Source: DATKJS01 sp050015275 (lineage in GTDB: Bacteria; Acidobacteriota; Aminicenantia; Aminicenantales; Saccharicenantaceae). Taken from it: DNA of 64,000 nt. Numbering within the stretch: position 1 is the stretch's first letter; each line of letters opens with the position of its first letter. The stretch lies in the NCBI GenBank assembly GCA_050015275.1, contig JBEKBS010000011.1, positions 20,913 through 84,912 on the forward strand, given 5' to 3'. Shown here piece after piece: positions 31,117 to 39,173 of this stretch. The translations under genes were made by a program, and so were the position numbers. The notes beneath the pieces were generated by a model, which was not told the origin of the DNA, made no database searches, and was given only the letters and a program-made list of their open reading frames with translations.

Positions 31117-34100
31117 CTAGTTGATATTCCCGACAAGCGGGTCGGGCTTGACGATGATGTTTTTTGTTTCGACATCCTTGCCGTCGATGTTCAGGACGGC
31201 TTTGTACGTGCCGCTCGGGGCCTGGAGGCCCCTGCCGAAACGGCCGCCTCCCATTCCGCCCATCATGGGCGGCTGGTCCTGGCCCTGGGGCGGGCGCCTA
31301 TTGAGGGTCCAGAAAACTTTCTGGAGGCCCTTCTTGGCCGTGCCCGTCATTTCCTGGATGAGGTTGCCCTCGAGGTCTTTAATGGTCACCTTGACGGTCT
31401 TGGGTTCGGACTTGAGCCAGTAATAAATGGTGGCGCCGATCGGGGGATTATCGACCTTGGCGAACTCCCCGTACTGCTCTCCGCCCTGCTCCAGCCTGTT
31501 CCAGCGGATGGCCTCCTTGACGTCGAAGAGCACGGCGTCTTTTTGGAAGGACTCGGGCTTGAATTCCTTGATCGGGCCGATGTCAGCGATATAGAAACCG
31601 CGTCCGTAAGTGCAGATGACCATCTCGCGGTCGCGCTTCTGGATGGCCAGGTCGCGGACGATGACGTTCGGGGCCGTGGTCGAGAAGGGGGCCCACGTCT
31701 TGCCCTTGTCGAAGGTCACGCAGACCCCCAGGTCGCCGGAGATGTAGAGGACCGCCGGGTTGTCGGGGTCTTCTTTGACGTCGAAGAGCGGGTTCATCAT
31801 CTTGCCGGCGATGTCCTCCCAGGTCTTGCCCTTGTCGCGGGTGACATAGAGCCAGGTCTTATCCTCGTTGTGGGTCCGGTAGCCGCTGAAAGCCACATAA
31901 CAGACATTTTCATCGAACCGGGAGGGGACGACCCGCTTGACCCACCGGTCGTAGGGGATGAGGTCACCCTTGACGCCTTTCTTGGGCCTGCCCGAGGCGT
32001 CATAGAACTGGGCCGTGATATTGACCCAGTTCACTCCCCCGTCGGGGCTCATCTGGACGTTGCCGTCGTCGGTGCCGGCCCAATACAAGCCCGGCGTCTT
32101 GGGCGATTCGGCGAACGTGTAGATCGTCGCGTACTGGAGGTTGGTTTTTTTCGACTGCTCGATCCGCGACTTATCGGCTTTGGTGAGGTCCGGGCTGACG
32201 GTCTGCCAGGTGTTCGGCTCGCCCCGGCTCAGGGAGCGATGAACGAATTGGGAGCAGACGAAGACGATGCCAGGGTTATGCGGCGAGAGGACGATGGGGG
32301 CGTTCCACTGGTATCGCTGCTCGGGCTTGCCTTCGTCCCTCTCCTCCGGAGTCGTCCGGCGGGCCAGGGGAATCGTCGCCCCCGTCCGGAGGTTCCTCCT
32401 CATCGACGACCCGAACTGGCTCTCCCAATAAATATACTCCGGGTTCCACCAGTCGCGGACGACGTAGAACCCGTCGCCCGACGGCAGGTAGGTCCAATCG
32501 CGGGCGAACACCCCCCACTGGTTGCGCGTCTGGGAAGGCCCGATCCAGCAGCCGTTGTCCTGGGTCCCTCCCATGACGTTATAGGGCAGCTCATTGTCGA
32601 CGGACACGTCGTAGAACTGCTGGGCGCTGATCGTCGATTTCTGGATCCAGTGCTTGCCGCCGTCCCAGCTCTCGCACGCTCCCCCGTCGTTCGCGGTCAT
32701 GATGTGGTTCCCGTTGGCCGGGTCGACCCAGACGGCGCGGTGGTCGACGTGGGTCTTGTAGGCGCCCTGGTCCCACGGGGCAACCTTGAACGTCTTGCCT
32801 GAGTCGGTCGAGGACGTCACGTTCGTGTCCGGGCAATAGACCACCTGGTCATTGGTCTGGTCGACGACGATCCGGCCATAATATCCGGCCTCGGTCTGGT
32901 TGATCATGGCGCTCCCGCCCGAGAGCTTGTACTCGGTCATTTTCTTCCAGGTTTCGCCCTGGTCCTCGGACCGGTAGATGACCCCCGACCTCTTGACCGT
33001 CTCCTGGTTGCGCAGGGCGTCGGCGTAAAGGACCTCGAGGACATGCCTGTTGATGATCTGGGCCCGGCCCTTGGCCTCGGTCGAATCCGGCTTGGGGGCC
33101 TCGGTCTTGAGGAGCGCCTCGAGGGCCTTGACGTTGGCCATAAGTTCCTTGTTCTTAGGGAAGGCCTTGCGCGCCGCTGCATTGAGCTTGGCCACGTCAG
33201 CGCCCGTTTTGGTCAGGAAGTCCTTGTCCCGGACGATCTCGTTGAGCTTCTTGACCAGGTCGGCTTCGGAAGTGGCCGCGGGCGGAGTGAACTTGACCAG
33301 CTTGGCGATCTCGGGAGGGATCTTATAGGCCTTGAACCGGTTGAAATACCAGTCATCGCGGAAAACCTGCCCGGCCCGGAAGTCCGCCACTCCGTCGCGG
33401 AGCGAGAAGCCGAGGTCGACTTCCTCGTCGATGCGGGCGTAGAGGATGTTCGGATTTTTCTCGAAGATCGCCAGGCCCGACCTCCCCAAGTCGAGGCCGG
33501 CCGGCAGGCCGGCCGTCAGCTCCCTCCAGGTCTTCCCTCCGTCCGTCGTCTTGTAGAGATGGTTCCCGGCCTGGCGGTCGATATAGGTCCAGGCCCGGCG
33601 GAACGTCTTATAAGCCGCGGCGATGACGATGTCCGAGTTGCCCGGGTCGATGACGAAGTCGGCGACGCCGCGGTCCTTGACCGGGAAGACGTTCGCCCAG
33701 GTCTTGCCCCCGTCGATCGTTTTGAAGAGGCCCCGCTCGCAGTCCATCTCATTGTCGTAGAGCTTTCCCTCGGCCGCGGCGTAGGCGATATCGGGGTTCT
33801 TCGGATCGACGGCGACCTTAGGGATGAAAAAGCTCTTCTCCAGACCGGCCTTGACCCAGGTCTTGCCGGCGTCCGTGGACTTCCAGAGGCCGTTGCCATG
33901 GGCGGAGGCTCGAGCGTGCATCGGCTCGCCCGTCCCGAGGTAGAGGGTCCTCGGGTCGGACGGGGCAATGGCCAGGTAGCCCATGCTCATGTTTCCGTAC
34001 TTATCGAAGATGGGCTCGAAATGGATGCCCGAATCCTCGGTCTTCCAGAGGCCCCCGCTGGCCGTCAGGACATAGTATGTCAGGATCTGGCCGCGGGGGA

Positions 34101-34320
34101 CGGCGAATTCCGTGATGCGTCCCGAAAAGTCAACCGGGCCAATCCATCGCCAGGCGAGCTGGTTCAGGTCTTCGGCCGTCATCGGGACCGTAGCCTGCGC
34201 CGGCGCCGGCTTTTCCTCCTTCTTTTGTCCCGCGGCCTGAGGGAACGCCAGGACAGAGACGCCGAGGAGCGTTCCGAGAAGCAAGCCACTCAATTTAAAG
34301 GTTCGAAGGCGGCGGATCAT
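31117..34320 (-). CDS. secreted VPS10/sortilin-like BNR-repeat propeller protein (copy 2)
   Basis: 1067 residues with a signal peptide (about 10-31). At least ten Asp-box repeats are visible, including GGLWKTEDSGIHFEP, WKSTDAGKTWVK, KTIDGGKTWAN, KTTDGGKTWRE, RSEDQGETWKK, SSTDSGKTFK, VTRDKGKTWED and VTFDKGKTWAP. They predict one or two large propellers. A region of about 130 residues (roughly 290-420) rich in Lys/Glu/Ala helices interrupts the propeller and is missing from copy 1. The C-terminus has a Gly/Met-rich run near residues 1019-1034 followed by a short beta domain. Activity is unknown; glycan or protein binding outside the cell is likely. AAGGAGG precedes the ATG, and an extended -10 promoter lies at 34354-34362. 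Confidence 0.8.
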   Translation of the reverse strand: MIRRLRTFKLSGLLLGTLLGVSVLAFPQAAGQKKEEKPAPAQATVPMTAEDLNQLAWRWIGPVDFSGRITEFAVPRGQILTYYVLTASGGLWKTEDSGIHFEPIFDKYGNMSMGYLAIAPSDPRTLYLGTGEPMHARASAHGNGLWKSTDAGKTWVKAGLEKSFFIPKVAVDPKNPDIAYAAAEGKLYDNEMDCERGLFKTIDGGKTWANVFPVKDRGVADFVIDPGNSDIVIAAAYKTFRRAWTYIDRQAGNHLYKTTDGGKTWRELTAGLPAGLDLGRSGLAIFEKNPNILYARIDEEVDLGFSLRDGVADFRAGQVFRDDWYFNRFKAYKIPPEIAKLVKFTPPAATSEADLVKKLNEIVRDKDFLTKTGADVAKLNAAARKAFPKNKELMANVKALEALLKTEAPKPDSTEAKGRAQIINRHVLEVLYADALRNQETVKRSGVIYRSEDQGETWKKMTEYKLSGGSAMINQTEAGYYGRIVVDQTNDQVVYCPDTNVTSSTDSGKTFKVAPWDQGAYKTHVDHRAVWVDPANGNHIMTANDGGACESWDGGKHWIQKSTISAQQFYDVSVDNELPYNVMGGTQDNGCWIGPSQTRNQWGVFARDWTYLPSGDGFYVVRDWWNPEYIYWESQFGSSMRRNLRTGATIPLARRTTPEERDEGKPEQRYQWNAPIVLSPHNPGIVFVCSQFVHRSLSRGEPNTWQTVSPDLTKADKSRIEQSKKTNLQYATIYTFAESPKTPGLYWAGTDDGNVQMSPDGGVNWVNITAQFYDASGRPKKGVKGDLIPYDRWVKRVVPSRFDENVCYVAFSGYRTHNEDKTWLYVTRDKGKTWEDIAGKMMNPLFDVKEDPDNPAVLYISGDLGVCVTFDKGKTWAPFSTTAPNVIVRDLAIQKRDREMVICTYGRGFYIADIGPIKEFKPESFQKDAVLFDVKEAIRWNRLEQGGEQYGEFAKVDNPPIGATIYYWLKSEPKTVKVTIKDLEGNLIQEMTGTAKKGLQKVFWTLNRRPPQGQDQPPMMGGMGGGRFGRGLQAPSGTYKAVLNIDGKDVETKNIIVKPDPLVGNIN

Positions 34321-34353
34321 GGTGGGTCCTCCTTGGTTCAGGAGTGAGACACA

Positions 34354-34362
34354 TTTATAGCA
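34354..34362 (-). promoter_or_regulatory. extended -10 promoter of sortilin-like copy 2
   Basis: Minus strand TGC-TATAAA (TATAAA at 34354-34359). No good -35 box is seen at 16-18 nt. The predicted start near 34347 leaves a leader of about 27 nt carrying AAGGAGG. Confidence 0.45.
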
Positions 34363-34473
34363 CAGAGGTCCGGAAAAACGAAATAGAGAATATCGGCGAA
34401 GAACAGGGCGTCGGGCCCGGCTCAGAAAGCTCCCCGCGCCGGTGGATGCGGGCTCCGCGCGTGGCCCCGGCCT

Positions 34474-34740
34474 TCAGTCGTCGGTCTTTTCGACGATAAT
34501 GGTCAGGTTAGAGGCTAGGGCCGCGACAGCGCCGACCGCGGCCAGGATCGGGACGACCAGCGCCCCCACGACTCCAACCGTCAGGGGGATCTCCATGAAG
34601 GTCTTGCCGTGCTCGTCCTTGAGGATGATCCGCCGGGCGTTGCCCTCATGGATGATCTCCTTGATCTTGTTGATGATCTCTCCGCCGTTGACCCGGAATT
34701 CCTCCGTCCTCGTTTTTTCCTGGCACTTTTTCTCGTCCAT
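34474..34740 (-). CDS. DUF4342 family small protein
   Basis: 88 residues. The first half is charged and helical (EEFRVNGGEIINKIKEIIHEGNARRIILKD). The second half begins with a short beta segment (KTFMEIPLTVGVVGALVVPILAAVGAVAALAS), a hydrophobic stretch long enough to enter a membrane, and ends in VEKTDD. This pattern is that of DUF4342 proteins, whose role is not known. GGAGG lies 6 nt before the ATG. It is the last gene of a minus-strand run with the NTF2-like, DUF2207 and GH29 genes. Confidence 0.75.
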   Translation of the reverse strand: MDEKKCQEKTRTEEFRVNGGEIINKIKEIIHEGNARRIILKDEHGKTFMEIPLTVGVVGALVVPILAAVGAVAALASNLTIIVEKTDD

Positions 34741-34813
34741 CTCAAGCCTCCGTTCCGTCCTGTTAAAGGAGCGACGGGCCCCGCGCGGCCGATGCCGCTC
34801 ATCTTGTTTTACG

Positions 34814-35323
34814 TCAAAGGTCGGGAAAGAGTTTCTTCAGGACAGCCAGCGATTCAGGGAAAAGTCCGGCCAGGGGCACGGACTCCCAAGCGGCCGATTC
34901 GACCTTCCAGGCAACGGCCGGTGATTTCCTGAGCTTCAAGTTGAAGCGGTAATAGTCCCCAGCGAATCGGATGAGCTTCCGGAAAACCTCGGCCGCCCCC
35001 GAGGAGAGCATGGCCTCGGCCCGGACGCCGGCCCGGCCGTCGGTCTCTATCGTATCGACCTTGACGCTCAGGAGATGGATCACGATCCCGGTCCTCCGGA
35101 AATAGTCCCGCACGAGGGCCTCGGTGGCGCGCTTGTCCCGCCCCTCGAAATCGGCGTAGTCTTCCGTCAGGCGGTCCATCACGGCGGCGAGGTCCCGTTT
35201 TTCGGCCAGGGAGATCGTCCGCTCCAGGAACTCACGGATCCGGTCCTCTTCGGACGGACGCCGGCAGAACGGAATGATCGACGCCGTTAAAACAATGAAG
35301 GCTAAAAGCCTGACGGCACGCAT
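34814..35323 (-). CDS. uncharacterised exported protein, NTF2/SnoaL-like
   Basis: 169 residues. The N-terminus is a signal segment (about 3-19) ending IPFCRRP, so Cys20 could be a lipoprotein site although the box is imperfect. The mature part begins with a helix (EEDRIREFLERTISLAEKRDLAAVMDRLTEDYADF). It continues with alternating beta strands, as in cone-shaped NTF2/SnoaL-like domains. No catalytic residues can be assigned. GGGAGA precedes the ATG. It is co-directional with the DUF2207 gene, 58 nt downstream of it. Confidence 0.55.
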   Translation of the reverse strand: MRAVRLLAFIVLTASIIPFCRRPSEEDRIREFLERTISLAEKRDLAAVMDRLTEDYADFEGRDKRATEALVRDYFRRTGIVIHLLSVKVDTIETDGRAGVRAEAMLSSGAAEVFRKLIRFAGDYYRFNLKLRKSPAVAWKVESAAWESVPLAGLFPESLAVLKKLFPDL

Positions 35324-35381
35324 CTCTGGTCTCCCTCAGTTCCGGCCGGAACTCCTACCCTAGGCGAACCGAGGACGGAGA

Positions 35382-37205
35382 TCATCCGGCTCCGCCGCCC
35401 CCGCCGCCGCCTCCTCCGCCCCCGCCGCCGCTGAAACCTCCGCCGCCGCCCGAGGAATAGTGGGCGGCCGCGGTGCTGGCCTGGCTGACGGCGGTGGCCA
35501 TGTGCTCGATGCTGCTGATCATCCCGGCCAGGTTCCCGGTCGACAAGAAAGAGGCCTGGCTGGCTCCCGCGTACCACGCGGGGACCGCCGCATGCTCGTT
35601 CTGGAGGATGACCGGGAGGGCCTTGAGGATCTTCTTGGCGTTCCCGAAGAGGATCCCGAAAACAAGATAGTGCTCCCAGAGCCTCAAGGCCTCGGGCGGC
35701 AGTTCCTGGAATTCGGAGAAGTCATTAAGGAAATGACGGAAGGCCTTCCACATCTCGTTCTCGCGGGCCCAACCCTGGGTCCGCCGCTTCAGGGTCGGGA
35801 TGAGGACGGAGGCCAGAACGAGCAGGACCAGGTTGAGGGTCAGGATCGCGACCGGCAGGGAAACCGCCAGGAAGACGTTCCGGGCCCTCAGGCTTGCGGG
35901 CTCGAGGAACCGCAGGGGTTTGGTCTCTTCCTTGATATCCTTAGCCCAGGACTGGTACCATTTCTGGAATTCCTGGGGCTCCTTTTTCAGATAGTCCTTG
36001 AGATTGTCCAGGGTCAGGGACGACCCTTTGCGGTCGCCTGACTCGCCCAGCTTGCCGAAAAGAAGGTCCAGGAGGTCGTGCTCATAGGGCCTTAGGGCTG
36101 GATCGTCGTCGAATTCCTTCCTCAGGGTGAGGCGCGTTTCGACCTTTTCCCTGGACCCGAAAAGGCCCTGCTTTTCCACGGTCTTGTCCTCCATCCCGAC
36201 CCAGCCCCGGCGAGCCAGGTCGAAGATGGTGGCTGTGAAGGCCGCCGGCGTGATCCCGCGGCCCTCGCGCAGGAGCACCTGGACGAAGGCAGGTGGCAGG
36301 TCCGAGGGGAGCTCCCGGACATAGTCGGGGAGGCCGTCGAAACTGTAATCCTTTCCGATGTTCGACCACGTCCGGAAATAGAAAAGAAGCCAGAGGAGGG
36401 GTCCGACGATCTGCCACCCCCCCCAGATCCCGATGATCTTGAGCCACTTCTGCTTGTTCCTCTCCTGTTCCTCCCGGGTGCGCTGGACCCGTTCGATGGT
36501 CTGCTGGACGAACCTCGCTTCCTCCTGTTTGATGGATCCCAGGGTCTCTCCGGTCGAGGGAACGCCGGCCACCGTCCCGGCCGGCCAGACGCAACGGATC
36601 TCGATATATTGCCGGGAAGGCACGTCGAGGGCCGAGAACCGGGCCGTCCTTTCGTCCAGGACCTCGGCCCAGCCGGTCAGGGGGCCGTGACCCCAGACTT
36701 TGAGGTCAGCCTTGCTGGGGACCGGCTCGGGCAGCCGGACCTCGATCGAGACTTTCTTGGTCGGCCTGTCCCAGCCGTCGCCGATGACTTGCCAGTAGAG
36801 CTCGGTAACGTCCGGGTAGCTTCGGATCCCCCTTCCTACCCTGTAATGGATGTGGAATGTCCGGCGTTCGTTCCGGGCCGAAAAGAACCATTTTGCCGAG
36901 AACAGGCCATGATCCGACGACGTCTCGGCCCTCATCGGCCGGCCCTTCTCGTCGCTGACGCCGAATTCCGTCAGCGACACCCCGTAGCTTCGATTCATCC
37001 GGGTGATGGAGAGGGGGATCCGGAGGTAGGCAAAAGAGAAACTCCCCCTGAACTCGTAGGTCCGGAATTCATCGAGGAGAAAAGACCCGTCCTTTTCGAC
37101 CGCCACCTCGACCCGGACTTCAGGGAAATAATAGTTCTTGGTTTCGGCCCTGATCGGCAAGGCCATCAGGGAAACGAAGAGGATGATGCCGGCCGCCCTT
37201 TTCAT
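35382..37205 (-). CDS. DUF2207 membrane protein with polyglycine C-terminus
   Basis: 607 residues. A signal peptide (about 1-20) leads to a beta-rich extracytoplasmic domain of about 210 residues. It has a YWQVIGDGWDRP-type core motif and the ending EIRCVWPAG typical of DUF2207. A transmembrane helix lies near 258-280. A cytoplasmic helical domain contains ITPAAFTATIFDLARRGW, a winged-helix-like element seen in the family. Two further helices lie near 435-465. The tail is almost pure glycine with two serines (last about 25 residues). The function of the family is unknown; membrane-associated signalling or stress roles have been proposed only loosely. It starts 12 nt after the GH29 stop and has a weak ribosome site. 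Confidence 0.8.
   Translation of the reverse strand: MKRAAGIILFVSLMALPIRAETKNYYFPEVRVEVAVEKDGSFLLDEFRTYEFRGSFSFAYLRIPLSITRMNRSYGVSLTEFGVSDEKGRPMRAETSSDHGLFSAKWFFSARNERRTFHIHYRVGRGIRSYPDVTELYWQVIGDGWDRPTKKVSIEVRLPEPVPSKADLKVWGHGPLTGWAEVLDERTARFSALDVPSRQYIEIRCVWPAGTVAGVPSTGETLGSIKQEEARFVQQTIERVQRTREEQERNKQKWLKIIGIWGGWQIVGPLLWLLFYFRTWSNIGKDYSFDGLPDYVRELPSDLPPAFVQVLLREGRGITPAAFTATIFDLARRGWVGMEDKTVEKQGLFGSREKVETRLTLRKEFDDDPALRPYEHDLLDLLFGKLGESGDRKGSSLTLDNLKDYLKKEPQEFQKWYQSWAKDIKEETKPLRFLEPASLRARNVFLAVSLPVAILTLNLVLLVLASVLIPTLKRRTQGWARENEMWKAFRHFLNDFSEFQELPPEALRLWEHYLVFGILFGNAKKILKALPVILQNEHAAVPAWYAGASQASFLSTGNLAGMISSIEHMATAVSQASTAAAHYSSGGGGGFSGGGGGGGGGGGGGAG
35385..35460 (-). repeat. glycine-codon low-complexity repeat
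   Basis: The 3' end of the DUF2207 gene is a run of GGC/GGA/GGG codons (ccg/gcc pattern on the plus strand), interrupted by Ser and Phe codons. It is coding low-complexity DNA and prone to slippage, so its length may vary between strains. Confidence 0.7.
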
Positions 37206-37216
37206 GGCCGTTCCCC

Positions 37217-38593
37217 CTATTTAAGGAAAATCTCGATCACGGGCACCTCGATGTCGGGCTTTTGGACAGGAAGCCTCAGTGTCACCGTATTCTTCCCGTC
37301 CTCTCCCCGCTTGCCGGGCAGGAAGCCGGTCTCCATCCCTTTTTCGCTGAAAGCGACCTCGGAGGCGTCATGGAGGAGCTGGGCGTAGGCGACCCGCCCC
37401 GCGAACCCGTCCAGATGCAGGACGCCCATGGGCCATTCCAGCACATGGACATAAAGGCGCTTGGCGGCGGGGTTCGAGGTCAGAAGGCAGTTCGGAGGCA
37501 CCGGGAATTCCGCGGGCGCCTGAGTGCAGCCGTAGACGGACCGCCCGTTGTACTTCATCCACTGGCCGATGCCCTGGAGGCGGTCGAGGGCCCTCTGGTC
37601 GAGAGTTCCGCGGCCCGTCGGACCCACGTTGAGAATGAGGTTGCCTCCCTTGCTGACCGTTTCGACCAGCATGACGATGAGTTGCCGCACGGATTTCCAG
37701 GTCGATTCGTCCCGATAGTATCCCCAGGAGCCGGAAAAGGTCTGACACGTCTCCCATGGGACCGGCCGGCCTTCAGCCCGGACCCATTCCCTGGGCATGA
37801 ACTGCTCGGGTGTCCGGTAGTCCCAGCCGCCGGGGACGTCGAGAAGGTCCAGGCGGTCGTTGACAATGATCCCCGGCTGGAGCTCCCTGATCATTTTGAT
37901 CAGCTTCTCCGACCGCCAGTCGTTCCGGCCTTTCCCGTCCGGCCCGGGGAACGAATAATCCAGGAACAGGACGTCGATCTTGCCGAACTCCGTCAGGAGC
38001 TCCCTGACCTGGCCGAACAGGTAGTCCACGTACTTGTTAAAATCGCGGCCCTTGGCCTTCGCCGCGAATTCTTGGTCGTCGCGCATCGGGTGGTAAAGGT
38101 CGACGGTATACTCCGGGTGGTGCCAATCCAGGAGCGAGTAGTAGAACCCGACCCGGAGGCCCTCGGCCCGCATGGCCTCGACTAGCGCTCTGAGGAGGTC
38201 CTTCCCGACGGGCGTTTTGGGGGCCTTATAGTCCGTGAGCTTGGAGTCCCAGAGGCAGAACCCTTCATGATGCTTGGCGGTCACGACGAAGTACTTCATA
38301 CCCGCGTTCTTGGCGGCCCGGGCCCACTCGGCCGGATTGTAAAGGTCGGGATCGAAATGGTCGAAGTACTTCCGGTAGGCCTCGTCCGTGATCCTCTCCC
38401 GGTTCTTGACCCATTCGTGGCGGGCCGGGAGGGCGTAGAGTCCCCAGTGGATGAACATGCCGAACCGGGCCTCCGTCCACCACTTCATCCGGGCTTCCTT
38501 CTCGTCCGCCGTCTCCGGCCTCGCCGGCAGGACCGAAGCCGACACCGTGGTCCCGAAGATCAAGACGGCCATCCAGATAAGGAACCGGGACAT
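37217..38593 (-). CDS. alpha-L-fucosidase, GH29
   Basis: 458 residues with a signal peptide (about 1-20). It has the GH29 opening WWTEARFGMFIHWGLYALPARHEWV at about 38-62, and KYFVVTAKHHEGFCLWDS at about 100-117. The catalytic nucleophile lies in IDVLFLDYSFPG (about Asp212), and GNLILNVGPTGRG lies further on. These are the family hallmarks. The C-terminal beta domain completes the protein; the length is normal. It would release alpha-L-fucose from glycans. AAAGGAG lies 6 nt before the ATG. It heads a minus-strand group ending in DUF4342. Confidence 0.92.
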   Translation of the reverse strand: MSRFLIWMAVLIFGTTVSASVLPARPETADEKEARMKWWTEARFGMFIHWGLYALPARHEWVKNRERITDEAYRKYFDHFDPDLYNPAEWARAAKNAGMKYFVVTAKHHEGFCLWDSKLTDYKAPKTPVGKDLLRALVEAMRAEGLRVGFYYSLLDWHHPEYTVDLYHPMRDDQEFAAKAKGRDFNKYVDYLFGQVRELLTEFGKIDVLFLDYSFPGPDGKGRNDWRSEKLIKMIRELQPGIIVNDRLDLLDVPGGWDYRTPEQFMPREWVRAEGRPVPWETCQTFSGSWGYYRDESTWKSVRQLIVMLVETVSKGGNLILNVGPTGRGTLDQRALDRLQGIGQWMKYNGRSVYGCTQAPAEFPVPPNCLLTSNPAAKRLYVHVLEWPMGVLHLDGFAGRVAYAQLLHDASEVAFSEKGMETGFLPGKRGEDGKNTVTLRLPVQKPDIEVPVIEIFLK

Positions 38594-38665
38594 GGATGCT
38601 CCTTTGGCGGATTCAAGATGAGTTCTTTTTATCTTAGACGGGCGGGAAAATCAAGCCCTGAGCCC

Positions 38666-39037
38666 TCAGGTCTTTGGGCGGCTTTTCCCGTAGACATGGT
38701 CGATCAGGGCCAGCTCAGTCTCGGGGTCGATCCCGACGAATTCGAGTCCCATGTCATAGACGTCTTCCCCGATGAGCGCGTTGACCCAGCGGACCTCGGC
38801 CAGGGCTTGGACCCTCTTGCGCGATTTCGTCAGGCTGATCTCTACCCTAACCCGGGAGCCGACCGCGAGCGGAGCGTTCGTCATGATCCTGATTCCGCCG
38901 ACGGAAAGGTCCTTGGTCAGGCAATAGTAAGATTCTTTTTTTGTTCCCTGAGGGCTGCCGTCGGGGACCGGGTTGAGGATGACCTTGTTCTCTTCCTTGA
39001 TCCTCGGGTCCCGTCGCCGTTCTTTCATGCTCCGCAT
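38666..39037 (-). CDS. PilZ-domain protein
   Basis: 123 residues, a single PilZ domain. The c-di-GMP signature is recognisable: ERRRDPRI near the N-terminus (RxxxR) and KDLSVGGIRI at about 43-52 (D/NxSxxG). It probably binds cyclic di-GMP as a stand-alone effector, but the partner is unknown. The first ATG is used; a second Met (residue 4) with GGAG closely upstream is possible. It has its own promoter at 39117-39145, and its leader carries a perfect 7-bp inverted repeat at 39052-39068. Confidence 0.85.
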   Translation of the reverse strand: MRSMKERRRDPRIKEENKVILNPVPDGSPQGTKKESYYCLTKDLSVGGIRIMTNAPLAVGSRVRVEISLTKSRKRVQALAEVRWVNALIGEDVYDMGLEFVGIDPETELALIDHVYGKSRPKT

Positions 39038-39051
39038 TTCCTTCCGCTCAA

Positions 39052-39068
39052 GAAACGATTTTCGTTTC
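39052..39068 (-). promoter_or_regulatory. perfect inverted repeat in the PilZ gene leader
   Basis: GAAACGA-TTT-TCGTTTC, seven paired bases around a 3-nt loop, about 15 nt before the PilZ start codon and about 40 nt after the predicted transcription start. It could be an RNA hairpin limiting access to the ribosome site or an operator for a dimeric regulator. Confidence 0.4.
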
Positions 39069-39116
39069 GCCCCATCCGCCGGGGCTCAAGCCCTCCACGC
39101 GCCCTCGATGGAATCA

Positions 39117-39145
39117 AGGATAACAGAGACTTGGAAACCGGTCAA
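39117..39145 (-). promoter_or_regulatory. promoter of the PilZ gene
   Basis: Minus strand TTGACC (39140-39145), 17 nt, TATCCT (39117-39122). Predicted start near 39110, leader about 73 nt. Confidence 0.55.
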
Positions 39146-39173
39146 ACGCCTCCTCATCCCCATGTCCAACTGC

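Noticed and set aside
33043..34347. 434-codon plus-strand frame opposite sortilin-like copy 2
   Set aside because: Low-complexity Asp/Arg/Leu composition and no ribosome site; antisense shadow.
35385..35460. Short direct repeats resembling a CRISPR or microsatellite
   Set aside because: They are glycine codons at the end of the DUF2207 gene, in frame, with no spacer structure.
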